10,993 nt of DNA, taken from the NCBI GenBank assembly GCA_040002995.1, contig JBDUDK010000117.1:1-10993 (forward strand), written 5' to 3'. Of this stretch, positions 1 to 6,119 are shown piece after piece; the stretch's first letter is position 1; each line of letters begins with the position of its first letter. The stretch is from JBDUDK01 sp040002995 (lineage in GTDB: Bacteria; Actinomycetota; Acidimicrobiia; Acidimicrobiales; Ilumatobacteraceae). The notes below the pieces were generated by a model. It saw only the letters and a list, made by a program, of their open reading frames with translations, searched no databases and was not told the origin of the DNA. A program made the translations under genes and the position numbers.

Positions 1-161
1 GCCGCGAGGCGGCCGTACTCGGCTTCCAAACTGTCGAGCTCTCGGCGCAACTCGGCCAAAGCGACCCGGTTGACGCTCGACGCGTCGAGACCGGCCAGGT
101 GGCGGGTCGCCTGCCTCACCCCAACTCGAGCGTCATCGAACATACGTTCGACTATAGCCAT
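1..161 (-). CDS. N-terminal part of a probable DUF222/HNH-type protein (runs off the window)
   Basis: An open minus-strand frame enters from the left edge with no stop in its visible 53 codons. The N-terminus is Met-Ala-Ile-Val-Glu-Arg-Met-Phe-Asp-Asp, followed by a helical stretch with HLAGLD and a charged Ala/Leu/Glu-rich segment (ALAELRRELDSLEAEYGRLA) of coiled-coil character. This resembles the start of actinobacterial DUF222 proteins (13E12-repeat family, often with a C-terminal HNH nuclease), but the diagnostic domain lies outside the window, so the family call is tentative. I chose the ATG at 161, which follows a G-rich stretch (GTGTGGTGG). An in-frame ATG at 143 has no Shine-Dalgarno sequence. 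Its promoter would lie in 162-190, downstream of the terminator of the next minus-strand gene. Confidence 0.55.
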   Translation of the reverse strand, partial: MAIVERMFDDARVGVRQATRHLAGLDASSVNRVALAELRRELDSLEAEYGRLA

Positions 162-190
162 CCACCACACTCAACGCAAGCACCCGCGGG

Positions 191-237
191 AGAAAAAAGG
201 CGCCGAGGGAGTCGGGGCAGGTCCCGCCCCGACTCCC
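191..237 (-). terminator. Rho-independent terminator of the PepSY-like gene
   Basis: A perfect 12-bp inverted repeat (207-218 with 226-237, loop 219-225) has GGGAGTCGGGGC as one arm. On the minus strand it is followed, after 8 nt, by a run of six T (plus-strand A run 192-197). It starts 12 bp after the stop codon of the secreted protein at 249, which is where an intrinsic terminator is expected. Confidence 0.85.
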
Positions 238-248
238 CCACCGATCGG

Positions 249-677
249 TTACTTCATTCCGTCTTCGATGCTCGTGACGTTGAAGCTGCCGTCGAACTTC
301 ACCGTGACGCGGCTGCCATCAGCGTTTGTCATGTGTGCTTCGTACGTCGCCCCTTCGGCATCGGATTCGACACGGTCGACCGTGGCACCCGGCACCGCCG
401 CGAGCGCGGCGGCGTTGGCCTGTGCGGCGGTGTCACCGGTGAGGACTGCCTCGGTGATGCCATTCGCGGTGTGGCCGCCCTTCGAGGGATCGGGAGCGAT
501 CACCGGCGCGGTCGGTGTGGCCGCTACCGCCGATGTGTCGGTGGAGGCGGCAGTGCTGGTGGTCGTTGTGTCGGCCGCGTTGGCCGCACCGCTTTGCGCG
601 ATCACGGCGGCGGCACCGCCGAGCAACAGCGACCCGCCGACAGCTGCGCCGGCGATCTTCTTTCGAAAGGCATTCAT
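249..677 (-). CDS. Secreted PepSY-like domain protein
   Basis: A 142-residue exported protein. Residues 1-34 form a classical signal peptide: basic N-region (RKK at 5-7), a small-residue hydrophobic core at about 8-27, and an Ala-Asn-Ala signal peptidase I site ending near residue 34. A Thr/Ala-rich low-complexity linker follows to about residue 70. The C-terminal 60 residues (from ITEAVLTGDTAAQANAAALA, with PGATVDRVE, YEAHMTNADGSRVTVKFD and a terminal EDG) match the pattern of actinobacterial PepSY-domain proteins, which are small extracytoplasmic domains of largely unknown ligand. The start at 677 is fixed by AAGGAG 6 nt upstream of the ATG; an ATG at 707 would place that ribosome site inside the gene. 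It looks monocistronic, with its own terminator downstream. The function beyond an exported location is not known. Confidence 0.85.
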   Translation of the reverse strand: MNAFRKKIAGAAVGGSLLLGGAAAVIAQSGAANAADTTTTSTAASTDTSAVAATPTAPVIAPDPSKGGHTANGITEAVLTGDTAAQANAAALAAVPGATVDRVESDAEGATYEAHMTNADGSRVTVKFDGSFNVTSIEDGMK

Positions 678-700
678 CACGATCTCCTTGTTGAGGGGTG

Positions 701-718
701 ACTCCACGGAGGTGGAGT
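701..718. promoter_or_regulatory. 7-bp inverted repeat in the leader of the PepSY-like gene
   Basis: ACTCCAC (701-707) and GTGGAGT (712-718) pair perfectly around a 4-nt spacer, 12 bp upstream of the AAGGAG ribosome site of the minus-strand gene that starts at 677. It could be an operator or a small leader hairpin. A 12-bp palindrome, GGAGCCGGCTCC, lies further upstream at 745-756. No regulator can be named from the sequence. Confidence 0.35.
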
Positions 719-815
719 ACGGCTCACTCTCGTCGCCGCCACTAGGAGCCGGCTCCGCGAAGCCTTGGAAGGCCCGCCGAATTCACCGCCTCATGTAAGG
801 ATCTCGTATGAACGG

Positions 816-1274
816 CTACGTTGCTCGAGCATCGATCTCGGCCAACACTTCGCCGATGATTTTGGTCGCCTTGTGATGAGGCAGCGCGTCGCCACCTTCA
901 GCCTCGGCCACTTCTGACGCGAACGCCTGTATCGACGGTGTACCGCCCACCAGTACATGGCGCAGCGCTTCCGCGCTCGCTGCGGGATCCGCGAGTGAGT
1001 CAACCGCAGCGGCGACATGATCGGGGTCCGCGGCCACGGCGTGCACTACGGCCATTGCCTGCTCGCGTCCCGACGCGGTCGACACCGCTGCACCCCGCTC
1101 CGGATCTTGTTGCAGATCCCACTCGGCCAGCGCCTCGGTGTAGCCGCCCTCACCCGGTCGCAGCACCATCGTCGTCGCACCGGCCTCGGGTGCATCAGGG
1201 TTATCGTCGCCCGCGTGGCGGTCAGGCGTAACGGGAACGGTCAGCGAACCATCGTCGTGTCGAATGATTTCCAT
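816..1274 (-). CDS. Hypothetical protein, 152 residues
   Basis: I do not recognise this family. The N-terminus (MEIIRHDDGSLTVPVTPD) looks like a short beta strand and turn, followed by a Gly/Asp/Pro-rich linker (about 19-40). The rest is Ala-rich and predicted helical, with several acidic stretches and no Cys, signal peptide or membrane segment, so a soluble cytoplasmic protein is likely. I chose the ATG at 1274 because AAAGG lies 4 nt upstream. A longer frame to 1313 adds 13 residues but would overlap the region upstream of the divergent transporter and has no better ribosome site. The gene is divergent from the MFS-CNB gene with about 130 bp between starts, so the two may share a control region. 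Confidence 0.65.
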   Translation of the reverse strand: MEIIRHDDGSLTVPVTPDRHAGDDNPDAPEAGATTMVLRPGEGGYTEALAEWDLQQDPERGAAVSTASGREQAMAVVHAVAADPDHVAAAVDSLADPAASAEALRHVLVGGTPSIQAFASEVAEAEGGDALPHHKATKIIGEVLAEIDARAT

Positions 1275-1402
1275 ATGACCTTTAGGTTCCCACAGCAGCC
1301 GTCTTGCATGCATCGGTCGGCTTTTCGAGTGGTGTTGGCACCCCAGCGCACGGGCGGGCCAGTGCTGCGGACGTCACTGCCGACCACAGGCTTAATGGGC
1401 GC

Positions 1403-3079
1403 GTGAAGTCAGCCGGCGGTCGTCGCTGGGGCCGCTTCGCCGAGGCGATGCTGGCCCTCCGAGACGTGATCGCGCAGCCGCAATTGCGCCGGGCGGTTCT
1501 GGCCTATGCGTGGGTGTGCATGGGCGACTGGGCGTTCACCGTCGGCTTGGCCGTCGTCGCGTTTCGTGATGGTGGAGCAGCCGCGGTGGGCTTTGTGGCC
1601 CTGGCGCGCATGGTCCCGTCCGCGCTGGCGTCGCCGTTCCTGACCTCCTTCGCCGATCGGCTGCGACGGGAGCGAGTACTCGCGACAGTGTCGGCCGTGC
1701 GGGCGGTGGCGACCGGTGCGGCCGCGCTGCTCCTCGGAACAGGCGCGCACGTGTTCGGTGTCTACGCGCTCGCGGTCGTCGCCACGATTGCCGTCACCAT
1801 CTTCCGGCCCGTGCATTCCGCGCTGCTGCCGTTGCTCTGCACAACGACACGCGAGTTGACGAGCACAAACGTCGCCCGAGGCATTTTGGATTCGTCCGGC
1901 GCCCTGTTCGGACCGGCGCTCGCTGGAGTCCTGCTGGCGTTGAGTGGCGCCACTGCCGTGTTCATTGCGGCCGCCATCCTCTCGATGGCTGCGGCGCTGC
2001 AGCTGATGCGTATCCGGTACGAGGCTCCGCCGCGCGTCGCCGCCGCCCGCCCGGCGATCGGACGCGACACAGTCGAAGGCATACGGGCCGTGGCCCGACA
2101 TCCGGACCTGATCATGATTTTCGGTCTCGGCTTCGCGCAGACCATCGTGCGCGGCGCCCTCAACGTGTTCATCGTCGTGGTGGCGCTCGGCCAACTGCAC
2201 ACCGGTGATGCGGGGGTCGCCGCGCTTTCGGCGGCTCTCGGTGCGGGAGGGGTGATCGGTTCGCTGGGAGTGTCGTTGCTGGTGGGCAGCCGCCATCTGG
2301 GCGCCTGGCTTGCGGTCGCGATGGTGCTCTGGGGTGTACCCATCGCGCTCATCGGTGTCAGCCCTACGAAGGTTGCGGCCTTCGCCCTCGTCGCGGGGGT
2401 GGGACTGGGCAACGCAATTGCCGACGTGCCGTTCTTCACCCTGCCGGTTCGGCTCGCGCCCGATGCCCTTCTGGCGCGCGTGTTCGGGGTGTTCGAGAGT
2501 CTCATCTCGCTGGGTGTCGGCCTCGGCTCAGTGCTGACTCCTGCGCTCATCACGCTCCTGAACCTTCGCGGCGCGCTGATCGCGATCGGCCTTCTGTTGC
2601 CCGTTCTCGTCGCGCTGTGTTGGCGGCGGCTAACCGCGCTCGACGGCCGTCTGGGCGTGCGCGATGACGAGATCGACGTGCTGCGCCACGCGCCGATGTT
2701 CGGACTGCTTCCCGTCGCGAGCATCGAGCATCTGGCCTCGCGGCTGCGTCACCGGATGTTTCCGGCCGGGTCGGTCGTCTTCAAGCAGGGCGATCCAGCG
2801 AACGACTTCTACATCGTCGTCGACGGCAGCGCGGAGGTCATCGGCAACGGTGCCGTCCTAGCCACCCTCGGGCCGGGAGACTCCTTTGGCGAGATCGCCT
2901 TGATGCAGGACGTGCCCCGCACGGCGACAATCCGGGCTGAGAGCGACCTCAATGTCTTCGAACTCGACCGAGAAGCGTTCCTCGACGCGATCGGCGGCTT
3001 CAGCAAGAGCAGCGATGCCGCCCACGCGGTCGTCGCGAGACATCTTGCGAACTTCACTCCGGCCACCACCGGTATTTGA
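1403..3079 (+). CDS. MFS-type permease fused to a C-terminal cyclic-nucleotide-binding domain
   Basis: A 558-residue integral membrane protein. After a short basic N-terminus, residues about 15-410 carry repeated hydrophobic segments rich in Ala/Gly/Val/Leu, with charged loops such as FADRLRRERVL after the second helix, as in major facilitator permeases of about 12 helices. Residues about 432-545 form a complete cNMP-binding (CAP/Crp-like) domain: APMFGLL, FPAGSVVFKQGDPANDFYIV, and a phosphate-binding cassette FGEIALMQDVPRTATI at 495-510 with the ribose-binding Glu497 and phosphate-binding Arg506 both present. There is no DNA-binding helix-turn-helix after it, so the domain probably gates or tethers the permease rather than acting as a transcription factor. 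The substrate is unknown. The GTG at 1403 is preferred: similar proteins have only a short basic segment before LRDV, and a -10-like CTTAAT sits 6 nt upstream. An ATG at 1304 would add 33 atypical residues and an ATG at 1448 is also possible. Confidence 0.85.
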   Translation: MKSAGGRRWGRFAEAMLALRDVIAQPQLRRAVLAYAWVCMGDWAFTVGLAVVAFRDGGAAAVGFVALARMVPSALASPFLTSFADRLRRERVLATVSAVRAVATGAAALLLGTGAHVFGVYALAVVATIAVTIFRPVHSALLPLLCTTTRELTSTNVARGILDSSGALFGPALAGVLLALSGATAVFIAAAILSMAAALQLMRIRYEAPPRVAAARPAIGRDTVEGIRAVARHPDLIMIFGLGFAQTIVRGALNVFIVVVALGQLHTGDAGVAALSAALGAGGVIGSLGVSLLVGSRHLGAWLAVAMVLWGVPIALIGVSPTKVAAFALVAGVGLGNAIADVPFFTLPVRLAPDALLARVFGVFESLISLGVGLGSVLTPALITLLNLRGALIAIGLLLPVLVALCWRRLTALDGRLGVRDDEIDVLRHAPMFGLLPVASIEHLASRLRHRMFPAGSVVFKQGDPANDFYIVVDGSAEVIGNGAVLATLGPGDSFGEIALMQDVPRTATIRAESDLNVFELDREAFLDAIGGFSKSSDAAHAVVARHLANFTPATTGI

Positions 3080-3092
3080 GCAATGTGGTCCG

Positions 3093-3635
3093 CTACGCGA
3101 AGCGTTCGGCGCGACGACTGTAGAAGTCGTCGATGGAGCCGAACTCGGGTTCCTTCGAAAAATGCGCGCGGGTCGCCTCGACGATCTCGTCGTTCGACTT
3201 GTCGAGGTCGAGCGGCTCGCCCTGGGGCTGGCGCACATGCCACGGCGTATCGATGAAGACTTCGACGCCGTTGAACTCTGGATCTCGGAAGTACACCGAC
3301 CAGGCGTTGCCGTGGGTGAGCGGCAGGATCTGGGTCACCCGATCGTCGGCCTCGAGCGTCTTCTTCAACGCCTTCAGATCGTCGAGCGTGCCCCTCGAGC
3401 GGAACGCCACGTGGTGCACGTTGTTCGAGGGCTCCGGCTTCTCGCGCCCGGTGATGAACGCCACCTGGTGATGGTGGTTTGCGATCTGCGAAAGAAACAC
3501 GATCTCTTCGGGGCCGAGCGGCCCGCGGTCGGTCACCTCGAAGCCGAGGGTGCTCGTGTAGAAGTCGATCATGCGCTCGGCGTCGTGCACGAAGAGCACG
3601 GCGTGGGCAACCTCAAGTCGAAGTTCAGTGGTCAC
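3093..3635 (-). CDS. VOC-family (extradiol dioxygenase/glyoxalase fold) protein with a metal triad
   Basis: A 180-residue protein with the paired beta-alpha-beta-beta-beta modules of the vicinal oxygen chelate fold. Module one is VAHAVLFVHDAERMIDFYTSTLGFEV; module two contains NVHHVAFR and NAWSVYFRDPEFNGVEVFIDTPW. The expected ligands His11, His75 and Glu125 are all present, the arrangement used by Fe(II) or other divalent-metal members such as catechol and biphenyl-diol extradiol dioxygenases. This predicts a metal-dependent enzyme, but the ring-cleavage substrate is not evident. About 45 residues of helical tail (LDLDKSNDEIVEATRAHF and beyond) extend past the fold. I chose the GTG at 3635, which gives MTTELRLEVAHAV and lies 6 nt after TAGCGT; a GTG at 3641 would add two residues. 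It converges on the transporter gene with a 13-bp gap and diverges from the SDR gene. Confidence 0.85.
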   Translation of the reverse strand: MTTELRLEVAHAVLFVHDAERMIDFYTSTLGFEVTDRGPLGPEEIVFLSQIANHHHQVAFITGREKPEPSNNVHHVAFRSRGTLDDLKALKKTLEADDRVTQILPLTHGNAWSVYFRDPEFNGVEVFIDTPWHVRQPQGEPLDLDKSNDEIVEATRAHFSKEPEFGSIDDFYSRRAERFA

Positions 3636-3641
3636 GACCAC

Positions 3642-3647
3642 ACGCTA
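3642..3647 (-). promoter_or_regulatory. Candidate -10 box for a leaderless VOC gene
   Basis: On the minus strand TAGCGT is followed by 6 nt and then the GTG start at 3635. No Shine-Dalgarno sequence lies between them. The same hexamer at the same distance precedes the nitrile hydratase alpha gene. The -35 region is weak (TGGCGG 17 bp upstream). A TANNNT box at this distance is the common arrangement of leaderless promoters in actinobacteria. Confidence 0.4.
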
Positions 3648-3689
3648 GGCACGCTGGCGGCGATCCGCCACGGCTGCGACGATGCGCCC

Positions 3690-4442
3690 ATGAAGGTCGC
3701 CGTGGTCACAGGGGCAGGATCGGGTATCGGCCGCACCGTCGCGGTGCACCTCGCTGCCGACGGTTTCGACATCGTGCTGGCGGGCCGGCGGCGCGAACCG
3801 CTGGAAGAGACCGCTGTGCTGGCGCAGGCCGCCCGCCCTAACGCTCGAACGTTGGCCGTGCCCACCGATGTGGGCGACGCCGCGTCGGTGGCGGCGCTGT
3901 TCGACGCGACCGCGGCCAGCTTCGGCCGGATCGACGTGCTCTTCAACAATGCCGGGATCGGCGCGCCGCCCGTACCGTTCGAGGAGCTGACTCTGGCCCA
4001 GTGGCAAGCGGTCGTCGACGTGAACCTCACCGGCTCGTTCCTGTGCGCGCAGGAGGCGATCCGTCTCATGAAGCGCCAGTCGCCCAAAGGCGGTCGGATC
4101 ATCAACAATGGCTCCATCTCGGCCCACGCGCCCCGTCCGAACTCAGCCCCGTACACCGCGAGCAAGCACGCCATCACCGGGCTGACCAAGTCGATCGCCC
4201 TCGACGGGCGCCCTCACGGCATCGCGTGCGGGCAAATCGACATCGGCAACGCCGCCACCGCCCTGACGGCGCGCATGCCCGCCGGGGTGCCGCAGGCCGA
4301 CGGCACCGTGAGACCAGAGCCCACCTTCGACGTGGACGAGGTGGGACGCGCGGTGTCGTACATGGCCGGGCTCACTCCCGATGCCAACGTTCTGTTCATC
4401 ACGCTGATGGCCACTGACATGCCGTTGGTCGGCCGCGGCTAG
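3690..4442 (+). CDS. SDR-family NAD(P)-dependent oxidoreductase
   Basis: A 250-residue classical short-chain dehydrogenase/reductase of full family length. It shows the cofactor loop TGAGSGIG (7-14), the basic pair Arg33-Arg34 after the second strand that suggests NADP(H) preference, the Asp60-Val61 adenine contact, the NNAG motif (86-89), the structural Asn112 and the catalytic Ser142, Tyr155 and Lys159 (YTASK). The substrate is probably a secondary alcohol or ketone but cannot be specified. The ATG at 3690 starts the Rossmann strand directly, as expected. The frame is open far upstream, but that part is antisense to the VOC gene and does not resemble SDRs. No Shine-Dalgarno sequence is seen; GACGAT lies 6 nt upstream, so translation may be leaderless. 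Its stop overlaps the stop of the convergent VOC gene within a shared CTAG. Confidence 0.93.
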   Translation: MKVAVVTGAGSGIGRTVAVHLAADGFDIVLAGRRREPLEETAVLAQAARPNARTLAVPTDVGDAASVAALFDATAASFGRIDVLFNNAGIGAPPVPFEELTLAQWQAVVDVNLTGSFLCAQEAIRLMKRQSPKGGRIINNGSISAHAPRPNSAPYTASKHAITGLTKSIALDGRPHGIACGQIDIGNAATALTARMPAGVPQADGTVRPEPTFDVDEVGRAVSYMAGLTPDANVLFITLMATDMPLVGRG

Positions 4443-4834
4443 TCCAGGAATAGACAGAAGGGATGCCCGGCGGGGTCGAGCAGCACGCGCACAGTCGCCT
4501 GCGGCTGATAGTCGGCCACCCTCGCCCCTAACGAGACAGCCTGATCGACTGCACGCTCGAGGTCGTCGACCTGGATCTCGAAGTGGAGCATCTTGTCCTG
4601 ACCATCGGGCTGCTCCGGCCACACCGGCGGCCGGTAGCGGGCTTCCGCCTGGAACAGCAAATTCAAGCCTCCGGCGGGATTTTTCATCGCTACCCAGCCC
4701 TTGCCGTCACGCGCCGCCACCTCCCACCCGAGCAGTCGTCCGTAGAAGTCGGCCATCACCTCGGCGTCGGCGCAGTCGATGCAAACCCCCGTCCATCGCA
4801 GCGACGGGCTCGAATCTGTGGATGTCTTCGCCAT
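4439..4834 (-). CDS. Small VOC/glyoxalase-like protein
   Basis: A 131-residue single-domain VOC protein. Repeat one is WTGVCIDCADAEVMADFYGRLLGWEV; repeat two is LHFEIQVDDLERAVDQAVSLGARV, ending VLLDPAGHPFCLFLD. This layout is typical of the actinobacterial glyoxalase-like proteins often annotated as Glyoxalase_6. Two of the three usual metal-ligand positions are not His/Glu (Cys in CIDC, and Cys/Leu in FCLFL), so a metal-dependent dioxygenase is unlikely. A binding or resistance role, or a different chemistry, is possible. It ends at the SDR stop codon with a 4-bp antisense overlap (CTAG read as TAG on both strands). Its start is divergent from the nitrile hydratase operon, with 65 bp between starts. 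Confidence 0.85.
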   Translation of the reverse strand: MAKTSTDSSPSLRWTGVCIDCADAEVMADFYGRLLGWEVAARDGKGWVAMKNPAGGLNLLFQAEARYRPPVWPEQPDGQDKMLHFEIQVDDLERAVDQAVSLGARVADYQPQATVRVLLDPAGHPFCLFLD

Positions 4835-4862
4835 GCACGACAGCTTTTCACGAGCCGAACCG

Positions 4863-4893
4863 TTGACGGTTGCGAGGCTCCCCGCTCTAGCGT
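4863..4893 (+). promoter_or_regulatory. Promoter of the nitrile hydratase operon
   Basis: TTGACG (4863-4868) is a near-consensus -35 box. TAGCGT (4888-4893) is a TANNNT -10 box with 19 bp between the two; TCTAGC at 17 bp is the alternative register. The -10 box ends 6 nt before the ATG at 4900 and no ribosome-binding sequence is visible, so the transcript probably begins at or next to the start codon. The site lies in a 65-bp divergent gap. Confidence 0.5.
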
Positions 4894-4899
4894 TGCGCT

Positions 4900-5535
4900 A
4901 TGGCGCACGATCACGATGACGATGATGATCACGACCATTCGGACGTGCCGGAACCCATCGCACTTCGCGTCAAGGCGCTCCAGTCGCTTCTCGTCCAAAA
5001 GGGCGTGATCGAGCAGGCTACGATTGATGAACTCGTCGATCGCTACGAGCACCAGATCGGTCCGCACACCGGGGCGGCGGTAGTCGCCCGAGCGTGGACC
5101 GATGACGAGTTTCGGAAGCGACTTCTTCGCGACGGCGTCGAGGCAGTCGAGTCGATGGGGGTCGGCGGCTGGCGGCACGGGACTCGATTGGTCGCGCTCG
5201 AAAACACCGCCGACGTTCACAACGTTGTGGTCTGCACGCTGTGCTCCTGCTACCCGACGCCTCTGCTCGGGCCGCCGCCGGTTTGGTACAAGTCGGCGCC
5301 GTATCGCTCACGCGCCGTCATAGACCCGCGGAGTGTGCTGGCAGAGTTTGGTACAACGGTGAGCGACGACGTCGAAGTTCGCGTCTGGGACTCCAACTCC
5401 GAGGTCCGCTACATCGTGATCCCCGAACGACCTGAGGGAACAGAGCGGTTCAGTGTCGAGCAACTCGCTGCGCTTGTGACGCGCAACGCCATGATCGGCG
5501 TGGAGATGGCCCGATCACCGGCCTCGTCGTCATGA
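4900..5535 (+). CDS. nthA: Nitrile hydratase alpha subunit, cobalt type
   Basis: Catalytic subunit of nitrile hydratase, which hydrates nitriles to amides in the cytoplasm as an alpha-beta heterodimer or its dimer. The 211-residue protein has the family helices (IALRVKALQSLLVQKG, ARAWTDDEFRKRLL), the conserved ENT segment, and the metal claw VCTLCSCYP with Cys112, Cys115 and Cys117. Two of these cysteines are normally oxidised to sulfinic and sulfenic acid. Thr113 in the claw is the cobalt-type signature (iron enzymes have Ser). PPVWYKSAPYRSRAVIDPR follows, as in known alpha subunits. The first 15 residues are His/Asp-rich (His3, 5, 11, 13 and Asp6-10), which could bind divalent metal. Thiocyanate hydrolase gamma is the closest alternative, but the next gene is an undivided beta subunit, which favours nitrile hydratase. 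The stop overlaps the beta start by ATGA. Confidence 0.95.
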   Translation: MAHDHDDDDDHDHSDVPEPIALRVKALQSLLVQKGVIEQATIDELVDRYEHQIGPHTGAAVVARAWTDDEFRKRLLRDGVEAVESMGVGGWRHGTRLVALENTADVHNVVVCTLCSCYPTPLLGPPPVWYKSAPYRSRAVIDPRSVLAEFGTTVSDDVEVRVWDSNSEVRYIVIPERPEGTERFSVEQLAALVTRNAMIGVEMARSPASSS

Positions 5536-6119
5536 ACGGCGTCCACGATCTTGGAGGAATGCAGGGCTTTGGTCCGGTGGAGGCCGAGCCGGAAGCGGCC
5601 GAGCCGGTGTTCCACGCCGAATGGGAAAAGGCCGTCTCGGGGATTGTGTTCGCCTTAGGACGCAAGCGCCTCTGGAGCCTCGACCGGTTCCGTCGGATGA
5701 TCGAGACGCAACGACCCGTTGACTACCTGCAGCACAGCTACTACGAGAACTGGTTCGCCGCGCTCGAGCGGCTGATCGCGGACTTCGGCCTACTCGACGA
5801 GTCGGCGCCCGCAACCGAGGAGTGGAATCCGGTCTTTGCGTCAAGCGAGGTGCCGCGCTATCAGGCCGGCGATCACGTGCGAGCAGTGAACCGGCATCCG
5901 TTCGTACACACGCGGTCGCCGCGCTACGCGCGTGGGCGACGCGGCGTGATCGTTCGCCACTGTGGCGCGGAGCCGCTTCCCGAGCTCGCCGCGGAGAACA
6001 TTTGCGCGCCCCAGCACGTGTACTGCGTTCGGTTCGAGGCGGCTGAGCTGTGGGGCACAGCCACTCACGATGCGGTGTATCTGGAGCTCTGGGAGCAATA
6101 CCTGGAGCCGCTGTCATGA
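5532..6119 (+). CDS. nthB: Nitrile hydratase beta subunit
   Basis: A 195-residue partner of the alpha subunit, with the hallmark N-terminus MNGVHDLGGMQGFGPV. The helical half contains the SYYENWFAALERL segment and Arg52, which matches the conserved beta arginine near the active site. The C-terminal SH3-like barrel has VNRHPFVHTRSPRYARGRRGVI, whose arginines normally contact the oxidised claw cysteines, followed by HVYCVRFEAAELWG and a final LELWEQYLEPL. Both halves are in one polypeptide, unlike thiocyanate hydrolase, where they are separate subunits. It is slightly shorter than the usual 210-230 residues, mainly in the linker near residues 85-105. It is translationally coupled to the alpha gene (ATGA at 5532-5535) and to the next gene (ATGA at 6116-6119). 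Confidence 0.95.
   Translation: MNGVHDLGGMQGFGPVEAEPEAAEPVFHAEWEKAVSGIVFALGRKRLWSLDRFRRMIETQRPVDYLQHSYYENWFAALERLIADFGLLDESAPATEEWNPVFASSEVPRYQAGDHVRAVNRHPFVHTRSPRYARGRRGVIVRHCGAEPLPELAAENICAPQHVYCVRFEAAELWGTATHDAVYLELWEQYLEPLS

Noticed and set aside
70..798. Long plus-strand open frames (up to 242 codons) over the PepSY-like gene
   Set aside because: They are antisense to a gene with a signal peptide, a ribosome site and a terminator on the minus strand. Their translation is low-complexity Ala/Ser/Pro, typical of GC-rich shadows.
1409..2724. Two minus-strand open frames of 295 and 320 codons across the transporter
   Set aside because: They are antisense to clear membrane helices. The products are Arg/Ser/Pro- or His/Gln-rich with no recognisable domain or ribosome site.
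2952..3689. Upstream extension of the SDR frame giving a 496-residue protein
   Set aside because: The extension is antisense to the metal-triad VOC gene and overlaps the transporter end. The SDR fold begins at the ATG at 3690.
4905..4942. GATCAC/GATGAC repeat tract as a CRISPR or minisatellite
   Set aside because: It is only a codon-level low-complexity run encoding the His/Asp tail, inside a clear gene.
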